Shown: positions 15,834 through 24,303, counted from the stretch's first letter. The stretch: 64,000 bases of DNA from Mycobacterium triplex (GCF_000689255.1 NZ_HG964446.1:5569784-5633783); one strand, 5' to 3'. Notes: generated from the letters alone by a model not told the origin. Translations and numbers: made by a program.

Positions 15834-16721
15834 TCAGTCCCGGTCCTGACCTGCGCGTAGCAGCAGTTGCGCGGCGGCCGAATAGGGGTCGTCGTGTCCG
15901 TCGACGACCGCTAGGGCAAGCGCGTCGAGATCCGTCTGGGCCCGCAGCTGGCTTTGCGCCAGGGAAAGGATCTGGGCGCGGGCGCGCGCCACCCGACGCT
16001 CACGGCTGTCCGTGCGGTGATGGTCGTCGATGGCGGTGACGAGGTCGGCAACGCCCTCACCCCGAGCGGCGATGAGGCTGACGATCGGGGCCTTGGTCTC
16101 GGCGCGCAGATCTCGCACGGTCTGTTCGGCGCCCTCGCGGTCGGCCTTGTTGACCGCGACGATGTCGGCGACTTCGAGCACGCCGGCCTTGGCGGCCTGG
16201 ACGGCGTCGCCGGCCCCCGGGTTGAGGATGACGATGGTGGGGTCGGCGACGGCGGCGATCTCGATCTCCGACTGCCCCACCCCGACGGTTTCCAGCAGCA
16301 CCACGTCGTAACCGATCGCGCCCAGCAGACGGATGGCCGCCGGAACCGCGGCGGCCAGTCCCCCTAGATGTCCGCGGCTTGCCACCGAGCGGATCAGCAC
16401 GTCAGAGTCGTTGATATGGGCGGCCATTCGAATGCGATCGCCCAGTAGCGCGCCGCCGCTGAACGGCGACGACGGGTCCACGGCCAGCACTGCCACCCGG
16501 CAGCCGCGCTCGCGGTAGGCGCCGACGAGGGCCGCGACCGTCGTCGACTTACCCGCCCCGGGCGGACCGGTGATGCCGACGACACGCACCGATAGAGCGC
16601 TCGCCGGGCCGACGGCGGCCAGCACCTCGTCCCGCTGTTCGCTCTCGACCAAGCTGAGCAGCCGACCAGCCGCGCGCTGAGATCCGTTGCGCGCTCCGGT
16701 GATTAGGTCGGCGATGGTCAT
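15834..16721 (-). CDS. meaB: Methylmalonyl-CoA-mutase-associated GTPase (MeaB/ArgK)
   Basis: A 295-residue G3E GTPase that loads and protects adenosylcobalamin-dependent mutases. Seen: Walker A GPPGAGKSTT (about residues 42-51), VDPSSPFSGGALLGDRIRM (MeaB signature), ETVGVGQSE and the NKAD specificity motif. The ATG at 16721 is chosen because the extra N-terminus up to 16808 overlaps the thiolase gene and lacks family features. It sits 7 bp after the thiolase gene on the same strand, not beside a mutase. The two-subunit mutase genes in this window are 13 kb away (29651-31669), and a housekeeping mutase elsewhere is equally possible as partner. Confidence 0.9.
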   Translation of the reverse strand: MTIADLITGARNGSQRAAGRLLSLVESEQRDEVLAAVGPASALSVRVVGITGPPGAGKSTTVAALVGAYRERGCRVAVLAVDPSSPFSGGALLGDRIRMAAHINDSDVLIRSVASRGHLGGLAAAVPAAIRLLGAIGYDVVLLETVGVGQSEIEIAAVADPTIVILNPGAGDAVQAAKAGVLEVADIVAVNKADREGAEQTVRDLRAETKAPIVSLIAARGEGVADLVTAIDDHHRTDSRERRVARARAQILSLAQSQLRAQTDLDALALAVVDGHDDPYSAAAQLLLRAGQDRD

Positions 16722-16728
16722 GAGCACA

Positions 16729-17868
16729 TTATGGAGCCGGTACCTCGATGACCGTCGCGGAACCCATGCCGCCGCCGGCGCACATGGCGGCGACACCGAT
16801 TCCGCCACCGCGCCGGCGCAGTTCGTGCACCAGCGTGACGAGCATCCGGGCTCCGGTTGCCGCCACCGGATGCCCCAGCCCGCAGCCGCTGCCGCTGACG
16901 TTCACCTTGTCCGGGTCGAGCTCGAGCATCTTGACGGTCGCCACGCACATCGCCGCGAACGCCTCGTTGATTTCGAACAGGTCCACATCGGAAATCGAAA
17001 GACCGCCACGGGCAAGGGCTTTCGGGATGGCATCGACGGGTGCCAGCCCGGTGATCGCCGGGTCGACACCGACCGAGGCCCAGGACCGCACGGTGGCTAG
17101 CGCGGGTATTCCCAGCCGATCGCTGGCGATGACCAACGCCGCGGCACCGTCGTTGGCGCCGCACGCGTTGCCGGCCGTGATCGAGAAGCCCTCGATCTCG
17201 GGATGCAGCGGCTTGAGCCCGGCCAGCTTCTCCATCGTGGTGTCGCGACGCGGGTGCTCGTCGACCGAGAACAGCCCGTGCGGCGTCTCGATCGGGACGA
17301 TCTCCTCCTTGAAGCGGCCTTCGTCGATCGCGGCGATCGCGTTGCGGTGCGACCGCAGCGCCCAGGCGTCCATCTCCTCGCGGCTCACGCCCGCCTTGAC
17401 CGCGGCGTTCCAGCCCACGGTGATCGACATGTCCATGTTCGGTGCGTCGGGGCGGTCCGGGTGGGTCGGCGGGAACCAGTCCACCCATTCGCCGTCCACC
17501 TGGATGCGGGAACGCGGCGAGGTCGACGCCGCGTTCACACCGCCGGCGATGATCAGCTCGTCCATCCCGGCGCGCACGCTTGCCGCCGCGCTCTGCACCG
17601 CCGCCTGCCCGGCCGCGCAATGCCGGTTGTTGGCCAGCCCGGGCACGTGCGACAGCCCGGCCGTGATGGCCGCGTGGCGGGCGACCACGCCGCCGCCATA
17701 GAGCCCCTCGCCCAGGATCACATCGTCGACCTGCGCCGGATCCAGATCCGTCGCCGCCTCCGAGACGACGTGGTGTGCGAGCTCGAACGCGGTGGTGTCG
17801 CGCAGCGTCCCCTTGCGGGCGGTGCCGATGGGGGTGCGCAGGGCGGACACGATGACAGCTTCAGGCAC
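16729..17868 (-). CDS. Acetyl-CoA acyltransferase (thiolase)
   Basis: A 379-residue degradative thiolase cleaving 3-ketoacyl-CoA. Seen: nucleophile Cys84 in NNRHCAAG, ITAGNACGANDGAAALV, FEINEAFAAM, the His of GCGLGHPVAATGARM, and the second Cys in MCAGGGMGSA, all catalytic blocks in order. Start is GTG 17868 with GGAGA upstream. A palindrome at 17890-17904 in its promoter closely matches one before the acyl-CoA synthetase operon, so it may complete that beta-oxidation cycle. Followed by meaB with 7 bp between, forming a two-gene unit. Chain-length preference cannot be read. Confidence 0.9.
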   Translation of the reverse strand: MPEAVIVSALRTPIGTARKGTLRDTTAFELAHHVVSEAATDLDPAQVDDVILGEGLYGGGVVARHAAITAGLSHVPGLANNRHCAAGQAAVQSAAASVRAGMDELIIAGGVNAASTSPRSRIQVDGEWVDWFPPTHPDRPDAPNMDMSITVGWNAAVKAGVSREEMDAWALRSHRNAIAAIDEGRFKEEIVPIETPHGLFSVDEHPRRDTTMEKLAGLKPLHPEIEGFSITAGNACGANDGAAALVIASDRLGIPALATVRSWASVGVDPAITGLAPVDAIPKALARGGLSISDVDLFEINEAFAAMCVATVKMLELDPDKVNVSGSGCGLGHPVAATGARMLVTLVHELRRRGGGIGVAAMCAGGGMGSATVIEVPAP

Positions 17869-17889
17869 GGGTTTCTCCGTTTCGGTGAT

Positions 17890-17904
17890 GAGAACACTAT
17901 TCTC
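17890..17904. promoter_or_regulatory. 15-bp palindrome, copy 1 of a shared operator
   Basis: GAGAACACTATTCTC, one mismatched pair in a 7+1+7 palindrome, lies 22 bp upstream of the thiolase start. It matches 13 of 15 bases of the site at 23526-23540. Probably bound by a TetR-type fatty-acid regulator not in this window. Confidence 0.6.
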
Positions 17905-18027
17905 TCAGTTGGAGAGTCCGAGTTGCAACAACGTTCAGCGCGCGAGAGTCCCGCTACCGGCGTTGTTACTCCTCGGGCAACGTGTCGCCGGTTGCACTTT
18001 CGCGGCAATAACGAAAGATGGGCAGCG

Positions 18028-18897
18028 ATGAGTCAGTCGGAGGGGACCGTCGCGGTTCCGGGTGGAAATGTGTGGTTCAAGCGGGTCGGCGGGGGGCCGG
18101 GTCTTCCGCTGCTGGCCGTTCACGGCGGCCCCGGCTTACCGCACAACTATCTGCTTTCGCTGCAACGCCTGGCCGATGAACGCGAGGTCATCTTCTGGGA
18201 TCAGCTTGGCTGCGGAAATTCCGAATGCCCGTCGGACACCACCCTGTGGACGATGCAACGCTCGGTCGCCGAAATGGATGCCGTCATCGGTGCGCTCGGC
18301 CTGCAACGCTTCCATGTGTTCGGCAATTCATGGGGCGGCATGCTGGCGCAGCAGTACCTGCTCGACGTCCCGTCTCCCGCGGCCAGCCTGACGATTTCGA
18401 ACAGCATCGCGTCCATCCCCGCGTTCTCGGAGATGGTGGCCCGGCTCAAGCGCGACCTGGACCCGGCTACACAATCCGCCATCGACCGCCACGAAGCAGC
18501 CGGCACGACGCACTCGCCCGAATACCAGGATGCGATCCGCACCTGGAACGAGACGTATCTGTGCCGTGTGCACCCGTGGCCGCCGGAACTTCAGGAAGCG
18601 TTCATCCGCATGGGGGCCGAGGTCTTCGAAACCATGTTCGGGCCCAGCGACTTTCGCATCGTCGGCAACATCAGCAACTGGGATGTACACGACCGGCTGA
18701 CCGAACTCGACCTGCCGACCCTCGTGGTCGCGGGCAGATATGACGAATGCGACCACGAACATATGTGGGCCATGCACCGGCGCATCAAGGACTCCCGCTT
18801 CGAGTTGTTCGAGTCGAGTTCACATATGCCGTTCATCGAAGAACCAGACCGGTTCGACGAGGTGATGCGGGACTTTCTGCGGCACCACGACTTTTAA
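18028..18897 (+). CDS. pip: Proline iminopeptidase-family alpha/beta hydrolase
   Basis: A 289-residue serine hydrolase. Seen: HGGPGLPHNYL oxyanion motif, FWDQLGCGNS, the nucleophile GNSWGG, acid loop VVAGRYDECDHEH and the His of SSSHMPFIEEP. These are the proline iminopeptidase family features, and length and sequence agree with Rv0840c as I remember it. The long open frame from 17203 is antisense to the thiolase; ATG 18028 begins the recognisable protein. It diverges from the thiolase-meaB unit and could share the region containing the 17890 palindrome. True substrate (N-terminal proline peptides or another amide/ester) is untested. Confidence 0.88.
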   Translation: MSQSEGTVAVPGGNVWFKRVGGGPGLPLLAVHGGPGLPHNYLLSLQRLADEREVIFWDQLGCGNSECPSDTTLWTMQRSVAEMDAVIGALGLQRFHVFGNSWGGMLAQQYLLDVPSPAASLTISNSIASIPAFSEMVARLKRDLDPATQSAIDRHEAAGTTHSPEYQDAIRTWNETYLCRVHPWPPELQEAFIRMGAEVFETMFGPSDFRIVGNISNWDVHDRLTELDLPTLVVAGRYDECDHEHMWAMHRRIKDSRFELFESSSHMPFIEEPDRFDEVMRDFLRHHDF

Positions 18898-19038
18898 CGC
18901 GGGTTCGAGAGCCGTTGCCGCTGGTGGACGCGGAACGTGACCGACACCACACCCGCGACACGCCGTAAGACGTTGCCGCGTCGGCCGCTTCGGGTACGGG
19001 TCACTAGACCATCAACTTCTCACGAAGGGGGCTGCGTT

Positions 19039-19281
19039 ATGAGTGACCGCGACAATGGACTCGTGGAAGGCATCAGGGGCGTCATCGAAGACGCCATCGG
19101 AAAGACCAAGGAAATCGTTGGCATCCTGATCAGCCACGAAGGTCTGCGCAAGGAAGGCCGCGCCCAGCAGGACAAGGCCAAGGCGCAGCGCGACGTGGCC
19201 AAGAAAGAGGCCCAGGCCGAGGCCGCCCGTGGGGCGGAGAAGACGGCCGAAGCCCGCGAAAAGGCCGCGGCCAAGAGCTAA
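19039..19281 (+). CDS. CsbD-like microaggregate-binding protein 1 (MBP1)
   Basis: An 80-residue, highly charged, Lys/Ala/Glu-rich protein of the mycobacterial MBP1/CsbD-like family. The N-terminal block GLVEGIRGVIEDAIGKTKEIVG carries the CsbD-type pattern. The rest (REGRAQQDKAKAQRDVAKKEAQ...) should be a single helix or coiled coil. A strong GAAGGGGG lies about 9 bases before the ATG; the earlier start at 18937 is not supported. It stands alone between pip and the enoyl-CoA hydratase gene and is followed by a hairpin plus T-tract. CsbD proteins are usually stress-induced; no stress promoter was identified. Confidence 0.8.
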   Translation: MSDRDNGLVEGIRGVIEDAIGKTKEIVGILISHEGLRKEGRAQQDKAKAQRDVAKKEAQAEAARGAEKTAEAREKAAAKS

Positions 19282-19296
19282 TTACGCCCGTCGGAG

Positions 19297-19326
19297 AACT
19301 GAGTCGCAGCCCGCGGCTCAGTTTTT
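19297..19326 (+). terminator. Intrinsic terminator
   Basis: AACTGAG pairs with CTCAGTT around a GC-rich centre and is followed by TTTTT. It lies 15 bp after the MBP1 stop and overlaps the end of the convergent hydratase gene. Confidence 0.7.
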
Positions 19327-20085
19327 CGCGGCGTTGAACTTGGCGACGTTGGCCCGGAAATCCTCGGTCAAGAACGACTGGCTCTCGGCCGAGAGGGCAT
19401 AGTCCAGGCTGGCCAGCACCGCGCGCTCCAGATGGATGTTGAGCACCCGCTTGGTGCTCTCGACCGCCTGCTGCGGAAGCTCCAAGATCTTTTTGGCACA
19501 AGCGATTGCCTCCGCAACCGGGTCGGCGGCCACGTGGTTGGCCAACCCGAGTTCGACGGCGCGCTGCGCCTTGATGCGAGTGCCGGTCAGCGCATACTCC
19601 TTGGCCAGTAGCAGGCTGATGTGCAGCGGCCAGGTCAGCGGCCCGCCATCGGCGGCGACCAGACCCACCTGCACGTGCGGGTCGGCGAGGTAGGCGTCCT
19701 CGGCGATGTAGACGAGGTCGCTCAGCGCGACCAGGCTGCAGCCCAGGCCGACGGCGGGCCCATTTACCGCCGCTACCACGGGAATTCGGCACCGCGCCAT
19801 GCCCAGGACGATCTCGCGTCCGTCGCGGATGGTCTTGGCCCGCAGCTGGGCGTCGTTGGAGAGTTCTTCGAGGTACCCGAAATCACCGCCGGCGGAGAAG
19901 GCCCGGCCGGCACCGGTGATCACCGCGGCCCGGGCGTCCGGGTCATCGGTCAGCCGCTGCCATATCCGGGCCAGCCCGGAGTGCAGGTCGTCGTTGACCG
20001 AGTTCAGCGAATCCGGCCGGTTCAGCGTGATGATCCGCAGCGGACCGTCGGCGCGGACGTCGATTTCAGCAGGCATGTCGTACAC
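19318..20085 (-). CDS. Enoyl-CoA hydratase/isomerase (crotonase family)
   Basis: A 255-residue crotonase-fold protein hydrating or isomerising an enoyl-CoA. Seen: RIITLNRPDSLNSVND near the N-terminus, oxyanion-hole segment GRAFSAGGDF, second oxyanion GPAVGLGCSLVALSDLVY, and ADPHVQVGLVAADGG. In that last block the first catalytic Glu position is not Glu and the second is Asp, which suggests an isomerase or atypical hydratase. GTG 20085 begins one base after the upstream acyl-CoA dehydrogenase stop; ATG 20076 is the alternative. Last gene of the synthetase-dehydrogenase-hydratase operon. Confidence 0.85.
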   Translation of the reverse strand: MYDMPAEIDVRADGPLRIITLNRPDSLNSVNDDLHSGLARIWQRLTDDPDARAAVITGAGRAFSAGGDFGYLEELSNDAQLRAKTIRDGREIVLGMARCRIPVVAAVNGPAVGLGCSLVALSDLVYIAEDAYLADPHVQVGLVAADGGPLTWPLHISLLLAKEYALTGTRIKAQRAVELGLANHVAADPVAEAIACAKKILELPQQAVESTKRVLNIHLERAVLASLDYALSAESQSFLTEDFRANVAKFNAAKN

Positions 20086-20086
20086 G

Positions 20087-21184
20087 TCAGACTCCCAATC
20101 CCAAGATGCGCGAAGCGATGATGTTTTTCTGTATCTGTGATGTCCCGCCCATGACGCTTTGCGCGCGGCTGTACAGGTAGGCACTGAGCAGATCCGGATC
20201 GCGGGTCCCGGCGACCGCCAGCGCGGCGTGTCCCACGGATTGTTCGACCCAGGTCATCAACAACTTGTCCAGCGAGCCTTCCGACCCGTGCGACACCCCG
20301 TCCAGCTGTTCGGACAACCGCCGCCGCACGTGATGCGTCAGCATGTCCGACTGAACCGCGGCCCAGGCCAGCTCTTCAGGAACCGGGCCTTCGCGATCAT
20401 CCCAGTGCGCCAACAGTTGTCGGACAAGCTTGCCATATCGCGCGGCGTAGCCGAGGGTGGAGGGCTCGCGCTCGTGCCCGACGACGGTCATCGCGACGGC
20501 CCAGCCGTCCCCGGGCGCACCGACCATCCGGTCCGCCGGCACCGTGGCGCCGTCGAAGAACACCTGACCGAACTCGTTGGTGACACCGTTCATCATCTGC
20601 AGCGGACGTTGTTGCACGCCAGGCTGTTTCATCGCGATCACGAAAGCCGACAGGCCCCGGTGCCGCTTCGCGTCGGGATCGGTGCGCGCCAGCAGCAGGC
20701 ACCAGTCGGCCACGTCGGAGTAGCTGGTCCAGATCTTGTGCCCGTGGATGACGTAGTTGTCGCCGTCGCGGGTCGCGGTGGTGGTCAGCGACGCCAGGTC
20801 CGAACCCGCGCCCGGTTCGCTGAAGCCCTGGCACCAGCGCTCGGTGCCGTTGATGATGCCGGGCAGGAAGCGCTTCCGCACCTCGTCACTGGCGTGTTCA
20901 CCGATGCCGTACACCAGGTACCCGACGCTGGGGCGCGGCGGGGCGCCGGCGCGAACCAGCTCCTCGTCGACGATGACGTCGTACACCGGCGCCAAATCTT
21001 GCCCGCCCCAATCGCGCGGCCAGGACAGGCCGAAGAAGCCGTTCTCGTACAGGGCGCGATGCCAGTCGGCCATCCGCGCCCAATACTCGTCGCCCGAGCC
21101 GGAGAACTCCTTGGCGTGCTTTGAAAGCCAGGTGCGCAGCCGCTCACGGAAGGCCGCCTCTTCGGGTGAGTCACGAAAGTCCAA
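20087..21184 (-). CDS. Acyl-CoA dehydrogenase, subunit 1 of a probable heteromer
   Basis: A 365-residue FAD-dependent acyl-CoA dehydrogenase. Seen: FGLSWPRDWGGQDLAP, QGFSEPGAGSDLASL (FAD/substrate loop), YVIHGHKIWTSYSDVADWCLLL and the C-terminal SVMGGTSQIQKNIIASRILGL. The residue before GGTSQ is Met-Gly rather than the Tyr-Glu that carries the catalytic base in MCAD-type enzymes, so the base must sit elsewhere or in the partner. It overlaps the second dehydrogenase gene by 14 bp. Paired FadE genes of this kind form alpha2-beta2 enzymes in mycobacterial steroid side-chain degradation. Confidence 0.88.
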   Translation of the reverse strand: MDFRDSPEEAAFRERLRTWLSKHAKEFSGSGDEYWARMADWHRALYENGFFGLSWPRDWGGQDLAPVYDVIVDEELVRAGAPPRPSVGYLVYGIGEHASDEVRKRFLPGIINGTERWCQGFSEPGAGSDLASLTTTATRDGDNYVIHGHKIWTSYSDVADWCLLLARTDPDAKRHRGLSAFVIAMKQPGVQQRPLQMMNGVTNEFGQVFFDGATVPADRMVGAPGDGWAVAMTVVGHEREPSTLGYAARYGKLVRQLLAHWDDREGPVPEELAWAAVQSDMLTHHVRRRLSEQLDGVSHGSEGSLDKLLMTWVEQSVGHAALAVAGTRDPDLLSAYLYSRAQSVMGGTSQIQKNIIASRILGLGV

Positions 21185-22076
21185 GATCGATCTCCTTCAA
21201 CGTGACAGGCCACAGCTCTGTCGATGTCAGGGCGCGGCGCAGGTAGACATGCGCGATGCACTCCCAGGTATTGCCGATACCGCCGTGAACCTGAACCGTG
21301 GTCTCGCACACGGTTCTGCTGGCACGCGCGCAGTAGACCTTCGCGATCTGGGCGGCCCGAATGGCTTGTGCCGGCTCGAGTTCGTCTACTCCCCACGCGG
21401 CGTGCCGCAGCACGCTGACCGAACCCTCAATCAGGGCAAGGCTTTCGGCGAGCAGATGCGCGATGGCCTGATACGAGCCGATCTGTTTGCCGTACTGCTC
21501 GCGAATCTTCGCGTAGTCGCAGGCGACGGCCTGCGCGCCGCGGGCGATTCCGACCAGGTCCGCCGACGTGGCGACCAGCGCGAGCGCGTACCACCGTGCC
21601 CCGGCGTCGCCCTCCAGCTCGCCGAGCGTCTCGGCCGAGCCCGCCAATTCGGCTTCGGCCCTGGTCAAGTCGGCACCCGCACACACATCGCCGAGGTTTA
21701 TGGCCTGGACCGTGTTGCCGGTCAGCGACAACGCTTTTCGGGCACCTCGCGCGTCGATCGCGCGATCGTCGACGGCCACCGTCGCCTCGGCGACGTCGGC
21801 CCCGACGCGGTGCGCCAGGTCGTCGGCCAGCACCGGCCCGAGGAACGGGGTGTCCACCAGCCGGCGACCGAATTCCTCGGCGACAATCGCGACTTCCACC
21901 CCGGACGCTCCGTCGGAACGCAGCGATCGCCAACCCGTCGCCGCAATCTGCTTGTCCAGCCTGGCGATTCGGCTGTCGTCGGCGAGGTCGGCAACCACGG
22001 CCGGCCCGAGGTCATCGGCCAGCTTCGCGGCGGCATCACGCAACTGTTGCTGTTCAGCTGTCAGACGTACATCCAT
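21171..22076 (-). CDS. Acyl-CoA dehydrogenase-like protein, subunit 2 of a probable heteromer
   Basis: A 301-residue short acyl-CoA dehydrogenase paralogue. The N-terminal helical region is LTAEQQQLRDAAAKLADDLG. The C-terminal half (YAKIREQYGKQIGSYQAIAHLLAESL, VCETTVQVHGGIGNTWECIAHVYLRRA) matches the family's last helices. The middle lacks a clear EPGAGSD loop, as usual in the non-FAD-binding partner of heteromeric mycobacterial FadE pairs. It overlaps the preceding synthetase gene by 23 bp and the next dehydrogenase gene by 14 bp, so translation is coupled and equal stoichiometry is likely. Confidence 0.82.
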   Translation of the reverse strand: MDVRLTAEQQQLRDAAAKLADDLGPAVVADLADDSRIARLDKQIAATGWRSLRSDGASGVEVAIVAEEFGRRLVDTPFLGPVLADDLAHRVGADVAEATVAVDDRAIDARGARKALSLTGNTVQAINLGDVCAGADLTRAEAELAGSAETLGELEGDAGARWYALALVATSADLVGIARGAQAVACDYAKIREQYGKQIGSYQAIAHLLAESLALIEGSVSVLRHAAWGVDELEPAQAIRAAQIAKVYCARASRTVCETTVQVHGGIGNTWECIAHVYLRRALTSTELWPVTLKEIDLGLS

Positions 22077-23457
22077 AGCGCTCCTTCAGCACTCGGCGCA
22101 GCACCTTGCCCGACGGCAGGCGAGGAATATCGGGTACGAACACGACCCGGCTCAGATGTTTGTAGGACGCCAGCTTCTCATCCACCCGGGCGGTGAGGTC
22201 GGCGGCGTCGACGGGTGCGCGCGTGGCGACCGCGGCCACGACGGCCTCGCCATTGATGCCGTCCGGAATGCCAAACACCGCACAGTCTTTGACCGCGGGG
22301 TGGCCATGCAACACCGTCTCGATTTCGGCCGGCGCGACCTGAAATCCGCGCACTTTGATCATTTCTTTGAGGCGGTCGGTGATCCGAAGCCACCGATCGG
22401 CGTCGACCCAGCCGACGTCCCCGGTGCGATACCAGCCGTCGCGCACCGCCTCGCCGGTCGCCGCGGCCGGCAGGTAACCGGCCATCAGCGAGGTCGACCT
22501 CGCCTGAATCTCACCGACCTCGCCGGCGCCGACCGGCTGGCCGGTCTCCAGCGAGACCACCCGCAGCTGCACTCCTGACACCGGTTGGCCGACGGTGTCG
22601 AGCCGGGCGCCGTCGAGCGGATTGCAGGCGATGACGGGCAGTTCCGTGGTGCCATAGGCCGGAACCCATCCGATGCCGGTGCGCCGTGTCACGGTCTCGG
22701 CCACGCTGGTGCTGACCGGCGTGGCGCCCCACATGATGAAGCGCAGGGACGACAGATCGTACGACTCGAGCGCCGGGTGCGAAGCGATGGCCAGGGCAAT
22801 CGGCGCGACCGCCATTTCGATTGTGATGCGGTCGGATTCGATGTGGTGCAGCATCGTGTCGATGTCGAAGCGGCGGTGCAGTCGCACCCAGGCGCCGCTA
22901 CGCAGCGCGGTGACGATGTTGAGCAGACCCAGGATATGCGACGGGGGCGTGGCGACCTGGATCCGGTCCCGGCGCGTGAGTCGCAGCGCGTCGCGCCAGT
23001 GCCGCACGGCGTCGAGCAATCCTTGGTGGGTGTGCCGGACCGCCTTCGGTAAGCCGGTGGTACCCGAACTGAACACCAGCACCGCGTCGGCGCGCGGCGG
23101 CCACGACAGCGACATCGGGTCCCCGGCGGCGACCGGTTCGTCCAGGTGCAGCATCGGCATCATCCCGGCCAGCACCGGGTGATCCCCCACCGCATAGGTG
23201 GGGTTGGTCAGCGCCAGCGCGTGGTCGACCTCGTCGTGCTTCCACGCGGGGCTGAACAACGCCGCCGTGGCACCCAGCCGCCAGATCCCCAGCAGGGCGG
23301 CGACGAACTCCGGCCGATTCGACGACATGACCGCAACCCGCTGGCCCGCGGTCACGCCACGCTTGCCCAGGGCCGCGGCCAGACTGTTGGCCATCGTGTC
23401 GAGCTGAGGCAGGCTGAACTGCCGTTCCTCAAACACGAGCGCGGCCGGCTCGGTCAC
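22054..23457 (-). CDS. Acyl-CoA synthetase (AMP-forming)
   Basis: A 467-residue adenylate-forming ligase that would activate the operon's carboxylic acid to its CoA thioester. Seen: P-loop VFSSGTTGLPKAVRHTHQG, A5 motif YGTTELPV, A7 YRTGDVGW, A8 RLKEMIKVRGFQVAPAEIE, and the catalytic Lys of PSGKVLRR. It is shorter than most fatty-acyl ligases because the N-terminal part is compact. GTG 23457 follows AAGGA. First gene of a four-gene operon (synthetase, two dehydrogenase subunits, hydratase), divergent from the ferredoxin operon across the palindrome at 23526-23540. Confidence 0.9.
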   Translation of the reverse strand: MTEPAALVFEERQFSLPQLDTMANSLAAALGKRGVTAGQRVAVMSSNRPEFVAALLGIWRLGATAALFSPAWKHDEVDHALALTNPTYAVGDHPVLAGMMPMLHLDEPVAAGDPMSLSWPPRADAVLVFSSGTTGLPKAVRHTHQGLLDAVRHWRDALRLTRRDRIQVATPPSHILGLLNIVTALRSGAWVRLHRRFDIDTMLHHIESDRITIEMAVAPIALAIASHPALESYDLSSLRFIMWGATPVSTSVAETVTRRTGIGWVPAYGTTELPVIACNPLDGARLDTVGQPVSGVQLRVVSLETGQPVGAGEVGEIQARSTSLMAGYLPAAATGEAVRDGWYRTGDVGWVDADRWLRITDRLKEMIKVRGFQVAPAEIETVLHGHPAVKDCAVFGIPDGINGEAVVAAVATRAPVDAADLTARVDEKLASYKHLSRVVFVPDIPRLPSGKVLRRVLKERYGCTSDS

Positions 23458-23525
23458 GTCCTGTCCTTCCCCGCAGGCCAGGCTGACCCGACATCGGCGC
23501 AGTAGAGAAGATGCTATCGGTTAGT

Positions 23526-23546
23526 GAGAATAGTATTCTCTATACT
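23526..23546 (+). promoter_or_regulatory. Perfect 15-bp palindrome (copy 2) abutting a -10 element
   Basis: GAGAATAGTATTCTC (23526-23540) is a perfect 7+1+7 palindrome, immediately followed by TATACT (23541-23546), a near-consensus -10 for the rightward ferredoxin operon. A bound repressor would fill the -35/-10 spacer. Confidence 0.72.
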
Positions 23547-23638
23547 GAAGAACGCAAGTACGGGCGGGGCGGCCAACGGTGGAACCCGAAGCGTTCCGGC
23601 GCGCGGCGCTCACCGCGACGATCGAGGAGACTCCAAGG

Positions 23639-23941
23639 GTGGCAGATCCCACATCAAACGGTGCCGAGCCCGGCACGGTGACGATCTACCTGGAACGCAA
23701 GAAGGCGACGGTGCCGCTGGTTCCCGGCGAGACGCTCCTGGAAAGCGCGCGGCGGGCGGGCCTGGATCCGCCGTTCAACTGCGAGGCCGGCAACTGCGGC
23801 ACGTGTATGGCCCGCCTCGAGAGCGGGCACGCGACGATGCGGATCAACGACGCTCTCGACGACGACGAGGTGGACGAAGGCTACATTTTGACGTGCCAGG
23901 GCGTGCCCGATTCGGATTCGATCACGGTGCGCTACGAATAG
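23639..23941 (+). CDS. Plant-type [2Fe-2S] ferredoxin
   Basis: A 100-residue electron carrier. The cluster ligands are plain: FNCEAGNCGTC (C-x4-C-x2-C) and the fourth Cys in YILTCQ about 30 residues on. The fold follows the usual order (TVTIYLERKKATVPLVPGETLLESARRAGL). GTG 23639 has GAGGAG about 10 bases upstream; a frame-extending GTG at 23579 would add 20 residues without family features. First gene of a unit with an EthD-like protein and an amidohydrolase. An oxygenase partner is not present next to it, so its redox partner must be encoded elsewhere. Confidence 0.88.
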   Translation: MADPTSNGAEPGTVTIYLERKKATVPLVPGETLLESARRAGLDPPFNCEAGNCGTCMARLESGHATMRINDALDDDEVDEGYILTCQGVPDSDSITVRYE

Positions 23942-23962
23942 TCACGAAAGAGGTGGCGTCAA

Positions 23963-24277
23963 ATGGCCAAGGGCATCATGCTCGTGGAGAGCCGACCCAG
24001 TTCGCCCGAACGCGAACAGGAGTACAACACCTGGTACGACGAAGTTCATCTGCCCGAACTCCTGGCTCTGGACGGAATCGTCTCGGCGCGACGGCTGCGT
24101 CCGGTCAACGGTGAGGGCCCCTACGTCGCCATCTACGAGATCGAGGGCGACGATCTGCAAGCAGTCCTGGACAACATGATCGCCAACGCCGGCAATCTGA
24201 CGATGTCGGATGCATTGCTGTTGGATCCCGCGCCGATCCCCCGGCTGCTGGCAACGACGACCGAGTGCGGCGGCTAG
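23963..24277 (+). CDS. EthD/dimeric alpha-beta barrel protein
   Basis: A 104-residue protein resembling EthD-type dimeric ferredoxin-like barrels. Seen: MLVESRPSSPEREQEYNTWYDEVHLPELLALDGIVSARRL, the W-Y-x-x-V-H-L-P-E signature of small proteins that often bind or tautomerise catabolic intermediates. It begins 21 bp after the ferredoxin stop with AAAGAGGTGG upstream and ends 26 bp before the amidohydrolase. Catalytic role unproven; a chaperone-like or decarboxylase-type function is possible. Confidence 0.75.
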   Translation: MAKGIMLVESRPSSPEREQEYNTWYDEVHLPELLALDGIVSARRLRPVNGEGPYVAIYEIEGDDLQAVLDNMIANAGNLTMSDALLLDPAPIPRLLATTTECGG

Positions 24278-24303
24278 CCACCGTCTGGGAGAGGAACCCC
24301 TGA

